A program made the translations under genes and the position numbers. From contig JAHQVT010000006.1 of the NCBI GenBank assembly GCA_019634165.1, positions 248,001-312,000 of the forward strand: DNA of 64,000 nucleotides, written 5' to 3'. The stretch's first letter is position 1; the number at the start of each line of letters is the position of its first letter. The DNA is from Rhodospirillales bacterium (GTDB lineage Bacteria; Pseudomonadota; Alphaproteobacteria; Rhodospirillales; Thalassospiraceae). The notes under the pieces were generated by a model, which was given only the letters and a program-made list of their open reading frames with translations, was not told the DNA's origin and made no database searches. Below are positions 7,745-16,515 of the stretch, one piece after another.

Positions 7745-8248
7745 ATGGCGCTTGAAAATAGTGGTCTGTTAAAGCCGGGTGCATACCCGAAATCCGAAGG
7801 TGAAATTCCAGCGGCCGCACTTTGGTTGGGCGGAGGCGGCGTAATCCCGTTTGTTGCATTGGGTTTGGGTGGTCATGTGTTTGGTCCGGATTATCTGGCG
7901 GCATCAAGTTTTGCCCTATTGGCATATGGCGCAGTGATTTTGTCTTTCCTTGGTGGCATCCATTGGGGGCGCGCCATTCCACTGACTCAAAAGTATGATG
8001 ATAAAACGAACGCAAAGCTTTGGGCGGGCATGGGCCTTTCGGTTGTGCCGTCATTGACCGCATGGGGGGCGTTGATGTTGCCTGTGACAAGCGGGTTGAT
8101 CGTACTTGCTACCAGTTTTGCCGCGATGCTGTTTGTTGACCTTCGTGTGTGTGCAATGGGCATATTGCCGCGCTGGTATGGTCGGCTGCGGGTGCCGCTG
8201 AGTTTAGCGGTGATCACGTCGCTTTTGCTGGGCTGGGGCAGCTTGTAA
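7745..8248 (+). CDS. DUF3429 family membrane protein
   Basis: Small inner-membrane protein of 167 residues with four or five hydrophobic helices. The segment FALLAYGAVILSFLGGIHWGRAI is the hallmark of DUF3429. A polar N-terminus precedes the first helix. The ATG at 7745 is preferred over an upstream TTG. Function is unknown for the family. It is followed by a terminator and seems to be a single-gene unit. Confidence 0.75.
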   Translation: MALENSGLLKPGAYPKSEGEIPAAALWLGGGGVIPFVALGLGGHVFGPDYLAASSFALLAYGAVILSFLGGIHWGRAIPLTQKYDDKTNAKLWAGMGLSVVPSLTAWGALMLPVTSGLIVLATSFAAMLFVDLRVCAMGILPRWYGRLRVPLSLAVITSLLLGWGSL

Positions 8249-8275
8249 GATTGGTGTGAGGATTGCCAATGCCAA

Positions 8276-8310
8276 AACGGTGCGGAAATATTCGCGCCGT
8301 TTTTTTTGCC
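8276..8310 (+). terminator. Terminator of the DUF3429 gene
   Basis: AACGGTGCG pairs with CGCGCCGTT (one mismatch) around GAAATATT, then eight T residues. Confidence 0.85.
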
Positions 8311-8445
8311 ATTGATGTAACGCTTGGGGGTGATCAGGGCCATTCTGCTATAGTCAGGATGGTATAGCTATGTTTGGGCGCGTGCCCGTAAACGCGCAGC
8401 GATTTCGAAATCAAATCGGAACAGTTGAACCAACAGGAGTTCATC

Positions 8446-8682
8446 ATGGAACAGATCACGACTTTTCTTGGCTGGTCGACGCTGATTAACTTTGTTTTGT
8501 TGATGGTAACGTTTCTGTGCCTGACGGTATTTCGCGGGCCGATCCTGCGATTGCACAGCGCAATGTTTAAAATCACACCAGAAGAACTGATGCCGCGCTA
8601 TCTTGGCTTTATGGCGTTCTACAAGGTGCTGATCATCTTCTTCAACCTTGTGCCTTACATCGTGCTTAAGATGATCGCCTGA
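8446..8682 (+). CDS. Small two-helix membrane protein (DUF6868-like)
   Basis: Protein of 78 residues with two membrane segments (about residues 8-30 and 55-75) joined by a conserved-looking loop, LHSAMFKITPEELMPRYLGFMAFYK. The ATG at 8446 has AGGAG six bases upstream, which decides it against an in-frame start seven codons earlier. Similar short proteins are widespread in Proteobacteria without known function. It converges with the SulP gene only 8 bases away. Confidence 0.65.
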   Translation: MEQITTFLGWSTLINFVLLMVTFLCLTVFRGPILRLHSAMFKITPEELMPRYLGFMAFYKVLIIFFNLVPYIVLKMIA

Positions 8683-8690
8683 ACATCTTT

Positions 8691-10979
8691 TTATTGTTCG
8701 AGTTCGGACATCATGGTGTTTGCCAAGCGTAAGCGGCTGGCAAAAATCTTGCTGAGGTTCAAAAGCAGAATTGTCGCGATATCCTGATGGGTCTTTTGCA
8801 GGGCGGCAAATTCGTTGCGTTCAATCGACAGGCAAAGGGCATCGGTCGCGGCAACAATGGTTGCAGATCGGGGTGATCCGTCCAGGAGGGCAAACTCGCC
8901 AAAAATTGTGCCTTCGGTGATGGTGCTGATGCGTTTTTTCCGCCCAGTTCCGGGCACATCAATCAGAACGTCCATTCGACCGTAAACCAAAAAATAGGCC
9001 CGGTCGCACGCATCATTCTGCGAAAATACGGTGTCGCCCTTTGCGATCCGTTGCCGTTTAGCCGTGCGGCCAAGTATGGCGATTTGCGCACGTGTCATAT
9101 TGTTAAGCAAAAGGCTGTTGGCAAACAGGCTGCGTTTTCCATTGCGAGATTGATTGCCAAATCGCCGCAGCAGCAGTTCTTCGCAATGGCCAAGGGCCGT
9201 GTCGGTATCGTCAAAGAAACGGGTTTTGCCGATTGCCTTTATGATGCCATTTGCATCAAGAGTAAGCCATATCCAGCGTGGCCGGGTAATGCCGCGACGA
9301 TGATTGGATGGATGGTCTGGATTGGTGTTCTTGGCATTCAGATTGCCAATTCGACGTTCCGGTTCGATATAGCTGATGAAAAGCTGTTTGCCAGATTTAC
9401 GACAAAGCACATTTAAGGCGCGCAAGGTTGCGGCACCGGTGCTGTCAATTGATGTGGAATGGCGAAAATCAAGGATCAGGTAATCCACACCGTTTTCAAG
9501 TAAGCGCGTTGCTTCGGTTAGCAGATTTGCACATGATCCGAAAAACAGCGCACCTTGAAGCTCGATAATGCCGATCCGGTCACCTTCTTTTTCCAGCCAT
9601 TGGACGGATGTTGCTTTGCGCAGGATGCGTGAATGCACCCGTGAACCGCGATAGCTGCGCCGGATGGGGCTTTTGCTCATGCCAAGGACAAATAGCACGA
9701 CAGAAACAAGAACGCCGGTGCATACCGCTATTGCCAGATCAAAAACAAGGGCGATGCTGACAACAAATACCCCAATCAAGACGTCGCTTAGGATCACCCG
9801 CGGATAAGGCAGGCGATTTGTCGCCAGTTTCCATGCCTTATCGATGGTTGTTGGGTCAATTGCTTGGATGGCAACAGCAATGAGCATGCCTGCTGTTGCC
9901 CAAAGTGGCAGGGCGGCAACAACGGGGGCAAAAACGATCAGGCTTAGCGCAAATATAATTGCAGCCCCTGCATTAGCAGCCCGCGTTTTGGCCCCGGCAT
10001 CAACAATGGCAAGGGAGCGGCTTAGCGCGCCAGAACCAGGCAGAAACCCAATAAACCCCATAAAAGTATTGAGAAACCCATGCAGACGCAGTTCGGCATT
10101 CACATTGCTATGGTGTCCGGTGCGTGAATCAATCGCGCGGCTTGAGATAACCGTATCAAACGACACCAGTAACCCGATGGTTAGCCCGCTGGTTAAGACA
10201 ATGTCGAGGTTGTTGATCAAAGGGGTGAGAATGGCCGGAACGTCAAAAAGGACCGGGGCATGCCAAAGAGAGGAAATTTCGATCACCCCGACCAACGGGG
10301 CTGTGGGCAGTGTGAAAAATGAAACGCCGATATAATAGACCGCCATGCCAACGATCAGGCCGCATGTGGCCGCAGGCATAAACCGAATGCGATTGCCCGC
10401 TGCAAAATGCCCAACTGCGGTCATGCCGCTTACGACAACGGCAAATGTTATGATGGTGCTGTCATGATTGGTAAAAAGATCAATGATCGAGTGCGCTGTG
10501 CTGCCAAGTGCTGTTGGAATTGTACCAAGGATGACAAGAATGGCCGATGCGTTGACAAAACCCGACAAAACCGGGGCCGGTACATAGGAAACCGCATGCC
10601 CAAGGCGCAAGGTTCCTGCAACGATCTGAAAAATGCCAGCCCCGAACACCGCGGCAAAGGCAATGATAAGACCATCTTCCGGGCTTGTGCCACGGTTAAG
10701 CGCGATTTGTATAGCCGATGCAAGAACCAGTGCCGTAACGGCGCGCGGGCCAGACACCAAAAATCGGTTCGGTCCCAGAAAGCCCGATATGACACCAAAA
10801 AGAATAGCGCAGCCAATACTTGCTGCAATACCATAGGATGCCCATTCTGCCCCAAGTGGCGAAAGTGCAATCAGGCCATAGGCAACGGCCTGCGGTAAGG
10901 TGGTGAACATCCCAACACAGGCAGGCCCAACATCAAACCGGATCGTTCCCAATTTTGCAAAGACAGTATTGGCCGTCAT
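8691..10979 (-). CDS. SulP anion transporter with STAS and cyclic-nucleotide-binding domains
   Basis: Inner-membrane SLC26/SulP transporter of about 762 residues. The membrane part fills roughly the first 430 residues and starts with GMFTTLPQAVAYGLIALSPLG, a SulP signature. A STAS domain follows (GALFFGSCANLL ... ILDFRHSTSIDSTGA, about 455-540). The last 130 residues form a cAMP-receptor-like fold: KGDTVFSQND, YFLVYGRMDVLI, GTIFGEFALLDGSPRSATIVA. The phosphate-binding cassette GEFALLDGSPRSA looks intact. The family usually moves sulfate, bicarbonate or dicarboxylates; which one is not readable. The start codon is a choice between ATG 10979 and TTG 11003. Confidence 0.9.
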   Translation of the reverse strand: MTANTVFAKLGTIRFDVGPACVGMFTTLPQAVAYGLIALSPLGAEWASYGIAASIGCAILFGVISGFLGPNRFLVSGPRAVTALVLASAIQIALNRGTSPEDGLIIAFAAVFGAGIFQIVAGTLRLGHAVSYVPAPVLSGFVNASAILVILGTIPTALGSTAHSIIDLFTNHDSTIITFAVVVSGMTAVGHFAAGNRIRFMPAATCGLIVGMAVYYIGVSFFTLPTAPLVGVIEISSLWHAPVLFDVPAILTPLINNLDIVLTSGLTIGLLVSFDTVISSRAIDSRTGHHSNVNAELRLHGFLNTFMGFIGFLPGSGALSRSLAIVDAGAKTRAANAGAAIIFALSLIVFAPVVAALPLWATAGMLIAVAIQAIDPTTIDKAWKLATNRLPYPRVILSDVLIGVFVVSIALVFDLAIAVCTGVLVSVVLFVLGMSKSPIRRSYRGSRVHSRILRKATSVQWLEKEGDRIGIIELQGALFFGSCANLLTEATRLLENGVDYLILDFRHSTSIDSTGAATLRALNVLCRKSGKQLFISYIEPERRIGNLNAKNTNPDHPSNHRRGITRPRWIWLTLDANGIIKAIGKTRFFDDTDTALGHCEELLLRRFGNQSRNGKRSLFANSLLLNNMTRAQIAILGRTAKRQRIAKGDTVFSQNDACDRAYFLVYGRMDVLIDVPGTGRKKRISTITEGTIFGEFALLDGSPRSATIVAATDALCLSIERNEFAALQKTHQDIATILLLNLSKIFASRLRLANTMMSELEQ

Positions 10980-11217
10980 GCTTGCATCCGGTGGAACAGG
11001 CAAGGGGTAAGTGTATTTTCACCAACGATGCCGTTTCCGGTGCGAAAGGCGCATATGGATCGCGCCATTGTTGTTTTAAAACTCATGGTCTGCCATCCCC
11101 CCGATGGCTATTTGATGCATATTTCCAAACAGTTGATCATATCATTCAGCATTTTAGAACGTGGTATTTTAAGGAAACCTTGGATCGGACCGTTTCTGTT
11201 ACGCAAATAGGATGCAA

Positions 11218-11243
11218 ATCGGCGCAGGAAATTCTGCGCCGAT
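11218..11243 (-). terminator. Terminator of metC
   Basis: Perfect 10-bp stem ATCGGCGCAG / CTGCGCCGAT with a 6-base loop, 35 bases past the metC stop codon. The T-tract on the minus strand is short (ATTTGC), so strength is uncertain. Confidence 0.6.
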
Positions 11244-11277
11244 CCGTTTTCGGGGCGAGGGTGCCAATCAGGCGGTT

Positions 11278-12462
11278 TTACGCAGTCTTAAGCCGTTCAA
11301 ACCCGGCCGCAAGATCGGCGATCAGGTCGTCGGTATCTTCAAGGCCAATATGAAGACGGATCAGTTGGCCGTCTTCGTCCCATTTGGTAGCGGTGCGGAT
11401 TTTGGTTGGGTCTGATGGCAGGATCAGGCTTTCAAACCCGCCCCAGCTAAAGCCCATGCCAAATAGTTCCATGTGATCGACCATGTTGGCGAGTTGCGTT
11501 TTCTCGACCGGTTTCATCACAAAGGAAAACAGACCACAGGCACCTGAGAAGTCACGTTTCCAGATCGCATGGCCGGGATCGTCAGGAAGGGCTGGATGCA
11601 GCACGCGTTTGACTTCTGGGCGCGATTTTAGCCAGTTGGCAACCTTGATCCCGCTTTCATGATGCTGTTTTAAGCGAACCCCAAGGGTACGCAGCCCGCG
11701 CTGCGCGAGATAGCAATCATCAGGGCCAATCGCATCACCGGAAACGACGATCTGTTTTTTGACGGTCAGAAGGTCTTCTTTGGTGGCGGTTGTGATTGTC
11801 CCCATCATGACATCGGAATGGCCGACAATGTATTTTGTTCCAGCCTGAACAGAAACATCGACACCCAATTCAAACGGGCGACACAAAAGTGGGGATGCCC
11901 AAGTGTTATCAAGCAAAACCTTGACGCCGCGTGCATGGGCAGCGCTGGCGATTGCCGGGATGTCTTGCATCTCGAATGTCAGGGAACCTGGGCTTTCACA
12001 CCAGACCAGAACCGTATTGTCGCGGATAAGCTTTGCGATATCGCCGCCGATGGTCGGATCGTAATATTCGGTTTCGACCCCAAATTTTTTCAAGAAGGTA
12101 TTGCACAGACTGCGAGTCGGGTAATAGGTGCTGTCGGTTACCAGAATATGATCGCCCGGTTTCACGAATGCCAAGATCGCATTGGTGATTGCTGCTGCCC
12201 CGGATGATACGCACAGCGTGCCATAACCGCCTTCAAGTTCAGCAACGGCTTCTTCCAGAAGAAATCGGGTCGGTGTGCCATGACGACCATAGGTGACCTT
12301 GCCCGGTGCCGATGCCCCCGCATCTTCCAACTCGGCCAGTGTGCCAAACAGAATGGTGGATGCATGCAATACCGGCGGATTGACCACGCCATGATACTGG
12401 CTTGATCGGCGACCGGCATGAACCAACTGGGTGGCTGTCTTTTGGGGGCGTTTGGCAGACAT
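11278..12462 (-). CDS. metC: Cystathionine beta-lyase
   Basis: PLP enzyme splitting cystathionine to homocysteine, pyruvate and ammonia in methionine synthesis. It has 394 residues. Cys/Met-metabolism family motifs are clear: TYGRHGTPT, CVSSGAAAI, LLDNTWASPL, and the PLP lysine in SVQAGTKYIVGHSD. The segments around GCFSFGWGGFES-like positions (here GFSWGGFESL) fit the beta-lyase branch of alphaproteobacteria. The ATG at 12462 has AGGAG about 11 bases upstream. It is transcribed away from the dehydratase-like gene. Confidence 0.9.
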   Translation of the reverse strand: MSAKRPQKTATQLVHAGRRSSQYHGVVNPPVLHASTILFGTLAELEDAGASAPGKVTYGRHGTPTRFLLEEAVAELEGGYGTLCVSSGAAAITNAILAFVKPGDHILVTDSTYYPTRSLCNTFLKKFGVETEYYDPTIGGDIAKLIRDNTVLVWCESPGSLTFEMQDIPAIASAAHARGVKVLLDNTWASPLLCRPFELGVDVSVQAGTKYIVGHSDVMMGTITTATKEDLLTVKKQIVVSGDAIGPDDCYLAQRGLRTLGVRLKQHHESGIKVANWLKSRPEVKRVLHPALPDDPGHAIWKRDFSGACGLFSFVMKPVEKTQLANMVDHMELFGMGFSWGGFESLILPSDPTKIRTATKWDEDGQLIRLHIGLEDTDDLIADLAAGFERLKTA

Positions 12463-12676
12463 TTGTGGTGCTACTCCTTGGTGGGCAATTGTGGGCGTAA
12501 AAGACCTGTTTTCTTTTTTCCTGCCTTTAAGACAAACCATCTTGGCGGCAGTCCTTCAAGGCTTTTGAGTAAAAGTCATTGTGAAATCAGCGATCCGGGT
12601 TAATTGTTTGGGGTGGTCATTCGATCAACGCCCGATCCATTATTGACAAAACGAGCCCAAAATTTCAGGAGCCCCC

Positions 12677-13633
12677 GTGATCGAACTTCAGGATTTCCGT
12701 GCTGCACGTCGCGCAATTTCAAGCCATATGCGCCTGACCCCGGTTTTTAAGGCAACGTGCTTTGCCGACAGGTCGGGTTTTGCCGCGATGGATCAAATCC
12801 CTGAAATATTCCTTAAGCTTGAAAACATGCAAGTTACCGGGTCGTTTAAGGCGCGTGGGGCGATGAATGCCGCATTGTCATTGGATGATGATAAGCGATC
12901 AAAAGGGCTTTGTACCGCGTCGGGGGGCAATCACGGCATGGGGGTGATCCATGCCGCACGGACGCTTGGTGTGCCGGTTAAAATCTTTTTGCCGACCAAT
13001 ACGCCAAAACTAAAAGTCGAAAAGCTGCGCGCACAGGGTGTTGACGTCACACTGATTGGGGCTGTGTGGGATGATGCCAACCGGGCGGCAATGGAACATG
13101 CCCGCCAAAGTGGCATGGCCTATATCCACCCCTTTGCCGATCCCAAGGTGATTGCGGGGCAGGGCACCATTGCACTGGAACTTCTTGAACAGCAACCTGA
13201 CCTTGACACACTTGTTGTTGCCATTGGCGGCGGTGGATTGATTTCCGGGGTGGCAACAGCAGCCAGAATGCTGCGCCCATCCATTCGGGTGATCGGGGTG
13301 GAGCCAACCGGGGCTGCGACTTTGTTTGAAAGCTTAAAGGCCCATGAAGTCGTGACGCTGCCAAGTGTTAATACAGCCGCGACCAGTTTGGCCCCGCGTC
13401 AGTCTTCGGCCTTGAATGTCGATCTGATTGGCAAGAACGTTGATCGCATCGCCTTGGTGACGGACGAGGAAATGCAAAAAGCCGCAAGCTGGCTTTGGAA
13501 AGACCTTGGCATTTCCGTCGAACTTTCAGCAGCGGCAGGCATTGCGGCCATTATGACCGGGCGGCTGGGTGTTGATGATCCGGGCCGGGTTGGTGTGATC
13601 ATTTGCGGTACGGGAACCGACGGGATCAATTGA
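12677..13633 (+). CDS. Threonine/serine dehydratase-like PLP enzyme
   Basis: Fold-type II PLP enzyme of 318 residues with no ACT regulatory domain, as in catabolic threonine/serine dehydratases and serine racemases. The PLP lysine is in GSFKARGA, the substrate loop in ASGGNHGMG and the phosphate-binding loop in GGGGLISG. It begins with GTG; AGGAG lies five bases upstream. The reaction is probably deamination of Thr or Ser to a 2-oxoacid, but a racemase or related activity cannot be excluded. It sits head to head with metC. Confidence 0.85.
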   Translation: MIELQDFRAARRAISSHMRLTPVFKATCFADRSGFAAMDQIPEIFLKLENMQVTGSFKARGAMNAALSLDDDKRSKGLCTASGGNHGMGVIHAARTLGVPVKIFLPTNTPKLKVEKLRAQGVDVTLIGAVWDDANRAAMEHARQSGMAYIHPFADPKVIAGQGTIALELLEQQPDLDTLVVAIGGGGLISGVATAARMLRPSIRVIGVEPTGAATLFESLKAHEVVTLPSVNTAATSLAPRQSSALNVDLIGKNVDRIALVTDEEMQKAASWLWKDLGISVELSAAAGIAAIMTGRLGVDDPGRVGVIICGTGTDGIN

Positions 13634-13639
13634 TCCGTC

Positions 13640-13740
13640 GGCAGGCGTTATATTTGCAAACTCCTGCGTCAAACCCCTTGCCCGGGGCGCCACCCCGCGC
13701 TGCGGGTTTTTCCTTGTATTTCACAAATATAACACCTGCC
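13640..13740. repeat. 101-bp element bounded by a 17-bp inverted repeat
   Basis: GGCAGGCGTTATATTTG (13640-13656) is matched by CAAATATAACACCTGCC (13724-13740), one mismatch. The middle holds a short hairpin (CCCGC/GCGGG, then TTTTT at 13706-13711). It starts six bases after the dehydratase stop codon. It could be a folded 3' untranslated RNA or a short repeat element; no copy elsewhere in the window was noticed. Confidence 0.5.
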
Positions 13741-13789
13741 TTTCGAACCAATTCAATGGTCCTGATCGTAGACGATCAAGCAGGATATC

Positions 13790-13827
13790 AACGGGCGGGC
13801 AGGGAACTGTTCGCCCGTTCTGTTTTG
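13790..13827 (+). terminator. Hairpin, possible terminator
   Basis: AACGGGCG pairs with CGCCCGTT around a 14-base loop, followed by CTGTTTTG. It points away from the dehydratase-like gene. Confidence 0.5.
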
Positions 13828-13859
13828 GGGTCGGATTGGTTTATGGCGTTTGGGTAAAT

Positions 13860-13895
13860 AAAAAGGGATGAAACCAAACGGCTTCATCCCTTTTT
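13860..13895 (-). terminator. Terminator of rpmF
   Basis: AAAAAGGGATGAA pairs with TTCATCCCTTTTT around a 10-base loop. The T-run serves the minus-strand rpmF transcript and could also work on the plus strand. Confidence 0.85.
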
Positions 13896-13980
13896 AAACC
13901 AGACGCCATCCGAAAAACGGATGGCGCGGAATTATATAGCGTCGCAAACCGCCAAAGAGCAAAAGCCCTTTGGAACGGAA

Positions 13981-14160
13981 TTACATCTTAGGCTCGACCA
14001 CTTGACGACCACGGTACATACCGGTGTTCGGGTCAACGTGGTGCGGGCGATGCAGTTCGCCGGTTTCTTTGTCTTCGCGGTACGAGCCCTTGGCGAGCTT
14101 GTCATGCGAGCGACGCATGCCCTGACGGGACTTGGTCACTTTTTTCTTTGGCACTGCCAT
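13981..14160 (-). CDS. rpmF: 50S ribosomal protein L32
   Basis: Ribosomal protein of 59 residues. It starts [20 protein letters not shown] and has the alphaproteobacterial end [20 protein letters not shown]. The zinc-binding cysteine pairs found in many other bacteria are absent, so this is the cysteine-free form. It is the last gene of a minus-strand run after two GNAT genes, 41 bases downstream of the nearest one, and has its own strong terminator. Confidence 0.96.
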   Translation of the reverse strand: MAVPKKKVTKSRQGMRRSHDKLAKGSYREDKETGELHRPHHVDPNTGMYRGRQVVEPKM

Positions 14161-14201
14161 GGGTCATCATCCTCTGGCTTGGGTAAACTCAGGCGCGCTT
14201 G

Positions 14202-14888
14202 TTACCTTGCACGCTCGGGAAAGTCAACGATCAAAGTGCCAGAATCTGCATTATTTGCATTTTCCGCGTCACTTTCGGCATCAGGCGCGTCACCATCAAT
14301 TTGGTCATCATGATCAACATGATGATCAATTGGTGGGATCAGCCCAACATCGCGTGGATCATCAACAATATCCGTTCGCTGGTCGTATACAACAAAGCCA
14401 GCCCTTTGGTAAGCCCCCAATGCACTTGGATGGTCCAAAGTGCATGTATTTACCGTAACGCGGGTTGGTTTGAGGCTCCAGGCCGTGTCAATCGCCCATT
14501 TTAAAAGGTATTTTCCAAAGCCCTTGCCGATAAATTCAGGGAGCAATCCCATATAATGAAGGTCGATCACACCATCATTTTCAAGATCGGACAGGTCCAA
14601 CTCGGCGAAACCGGCCGGAACGCCCGCAACATAAAGCACATAAACATGTGTTTCGGGTTTGGCGAGGATTTCGGCAAGTTCATCATCGCTCAACAGGCGG
14701 CGTTGCCACCACAGCCACGGTTCGCCGACTGTATTATATAAGTAGCGATAAAATGACAGTGTCGGGTGGTCGGCCCGAACGATCGCGACCTTGCCCGGCG
14801 GGATGATGGCCGGTACGCGGTCTGGGGCGTCTTGCATTTCAAGAAAGCTGACAACAACTTCGAGTTTGCGCGGATTGGATGGGGTCAT
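14202..14888 (-). CDS. GNAT-family N-acetyltransferase
   Basis: Acetyl-CoA-dependent acetyltransferase of 228 residues. The acetyl-CoA motif is seen in LHYMGLLPEFIGKGFGKYLLKWAIDTAW, followed by the C-terminal strand YQRAGFVVYDQR. The N-terminal PAIIPPGKVAIVRADHPTLSFYRYLYNTVGEPWLWWQRR resembles a subgroup common in alphaproteobacteria. The last 35 residues are acidic and His-rich and look disordered. Its ATG overlaps the stop of the upstream GNAT gene by four bases. Substrate unknown. Confidence 0.82.
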   Translation of the reverse strand: MTPSNPRKLEVVVSFLEMQDAPDRVPAIIPPGKVAIVRADHPTLSFYRYLYNTVGEPWLWWQRRLLSDDELAEILAKPETHVYVLYVAGVPAGFAELDLSDLENDGVIDLHYMGLLPEFIGKGFGKYLLKWAIDTAWSLKPTRVTVNTCTLDHPSALGAYQRAGFVVYDQRTDIVDDPRDVGLIPPIDHHVDHDDQIDGDAPDAESDAENANNADSGTLIVDFPERAR

Positions 14889-15415
14889 TGATCTAAACTC
14901 TTGCGCATAATGGTGTTTCGAATGGTATCAGGGGTTGCCTGATCGGTGGCGTGGTTGATCAATTCATAGCCGAGTTTGGCGTAAAAATCACCTGCTGCGG
15001 GGGTTTCGACCGTAACCCGGATCTGAGATAGACCGGAACTCCGCACGATATCTTCGGCCAAACCAACCAATTCATGCCCGATGCCGCGGTTTTGGGCCAG
15101 CTTGGCAACCGCCAGATAATGTATCCAGCCAAAGATATCATCATGGCCGGTCATCATGGTTGCGATGATTTGATTATCAGATGGGTGGCGGGCAACGATC
15201 AGGCTGCCGTGATCGGCCTTGATACAATTTTCGATATCTTGGCGGGCATCGCGAATGGCCGGGATTAAACCGGTCGCAATCCAAAGGGTCGTGATGACTG
15301 CTATATCGTGCTCAGACGGGGATTTAAGCTGTTCAAGTAAAATGCCCGCTCCGCTATTAACGCCCTCCGGGCTGTTATCAGCATGGGCTTGGCCATAGGG
15401 CGAAGGAGCGGGCAT
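14885..15415 (-). CDS. GNAT-family N-acetyltransferase (YpeA-like)
   Basis: Second acetyltransferase of the run, about 176 residues from the preferred ATG. The segment HYLAVAKLAQNRGIGHELVGLAED is the acetyl-CoA loop (Q/R-x-x-G-x-G) and VETPAAGDFYAKLGYE the family C-terminus. The layout TTLWIATGLIPAIRDARQDIE and the later GYE end recall YpeA. A longer form reading back into the sulfurtransferase gene is open but the ATG 37 bases after that gene's stop is more likely. Translation is coupled to the next GNAT gene by an ATGA overlap. Confidence 0.75.
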   Translation of the reverse strand: MPAPSPYGQAHADNSPEGVNSGAGILLEQLKSPSEHDIAVITTLWIATGLIPAIRDARQDIENCIKADHGSLIVARHPSDNQIIATMMTGHDDIFGWIHYLAVAKLAQNRGIGHELVGLAEDIVRSSGLSQIRVTVETPAAGDFYAKLGYELINHATDQATPDTIRNTIMRKSLDQ

Positions 15416-15452
15416 TTGGTTACTCGGCTTTTCTATAAGGAAAATGTGCGGG

Positions 15453-16310
15453 TTACGCTGGTCCTGTTTGAACCGGGCTATCTTCGGTGGTGGCCCATTG
15501 TGCCCATGAACCATCAAAAACAGCGACCTGTTTGTGACCCGTAATATAGGCACCCATTGCAAGCACACATGCTGTTACGCCCGACCCGCATGTCGCAACA
15601 ACCGGTTTGTCAAGATCAACCCCAGCGTCATCAAACGCAGCCTTGATGTCATTGGCATCCTTGAAGGTGCCATCGGTATTCAAAAGCACATTAAAAGGTA
15701 GGTTGTAAGAGCCCGGCACGTGACCAGACTTTCCCCAAGGGTCGGCAACGTCGCCTTGGAACCGCTCGCTTGCGCGGGCATCAACAAGTTGTTCGCGCTT
15801 GGTTTTAACGTTCGAAAGCACCTGATCATACTCGCGCAGCAAGAAGCTGTTGGCGCGTGCGGTGAAATGGCGTTCGCAGGGCGGGGTCAGGGCATCTGTC
15901 ACAGGGCGGTTTTCCGCAACCCATTTCGGAAGGCCACCATCAAGGACAACAACATCGTGATGACCAAAATGACGAAGCATCCACCAAGCGCGACACGCAG
16001 CAAGCGCAGAGCCTGTCTGCCCATAAACGACGATTCGGACACCATCACCAAGGCCGAGCTTGCGAACCTTGGCAGAAAACTTGATGGCATCGGGCATCAT
16101 GTGCGGCAATGGTGCGCTGTCATCAGCAGCGATATCATCAATATCAAAGAAGACAGCGCCGGGAATGTGCTGCGCATCATAAATTTCGCGGGCATTTTTA
16201 TTGTCGGCTGGCATATACCAGCTTGCATCGACAACACGCACATCCGGTGCGTCGATGTGATCCGTAAGCCACTGGGTGGAAACCAGGGCATCGGAAAGTG
16301 GGTTACTCAT
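15453..16310 (-). CDS. sseA: 3-mercaptopyruvate sulfurtransferase
   Basis: Two-domain rhodanese of 285 residues that moves sulfur from 3-mercaptopyruvate to a thiol or cyanide. The inactive N-terminal rhodanese domain is followed by the catalytic one, with active Cys241 in the loop CGSGVTA, the motif separating mercaptopyruvate from thiosulfate sulfurtransferases. CH2-type motifs (DARASERFQGD, GHVPGSYNLPF) are present. The ATG at 16310 has GGAG eight bases upstream. First gene of the sseA-GNAT-GNAT-rpmF run. Confidence 0.92.
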   Translation of the reverse strand: MSNPLSDALVSTQWLTDHIDAPDVRVVDASWYMPADNKNAREIYDAQHIPGAVFFDIDDIAADDSAPLPHMMPDAIKFSAKVRKLGLGDGVRIVVYGQTGSALAACRAWWMLRHFGHHDVVVLDGGLPKWVAENRPVTDALTPPCERHFTARANSFLLREYDQVLSNVKTKREQLVDARASERFQGDVADPWGKSGHVPGSYNLPFNVLLNTDGTFKDANDIKAAFDDAGVDLDKPVVATCGSGVTACVLAMGAYITGHKQVAVFDGSWAQWATTEDSPVQTGPA

Positions 16311-16515
16311 GGACAAGCTCCGGTTAGCAATGGTGGGTATTGCATGATCCCGGTTGGTCCCGGGATCGTTTGTTGTTTGGTCTTTTCAGACTTCTATATC
16401 TTCAAATTTGTAACGGCACAGGTTCGTGCTGGCAACCTGCAGTCATGCGGTTTGGTATGTTTTCGTATTTGATATGTGGCCGATATTGTTTTCCGCCGGA
16501 TGTATTGGCGGGGGA

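Noticed and set aside
12463-12676. SAM-type riboswitch before metC
   Set aside because: A short CGCTGATTT string recalls SAM-II, but the rest of the consensus and pairing could not be found.
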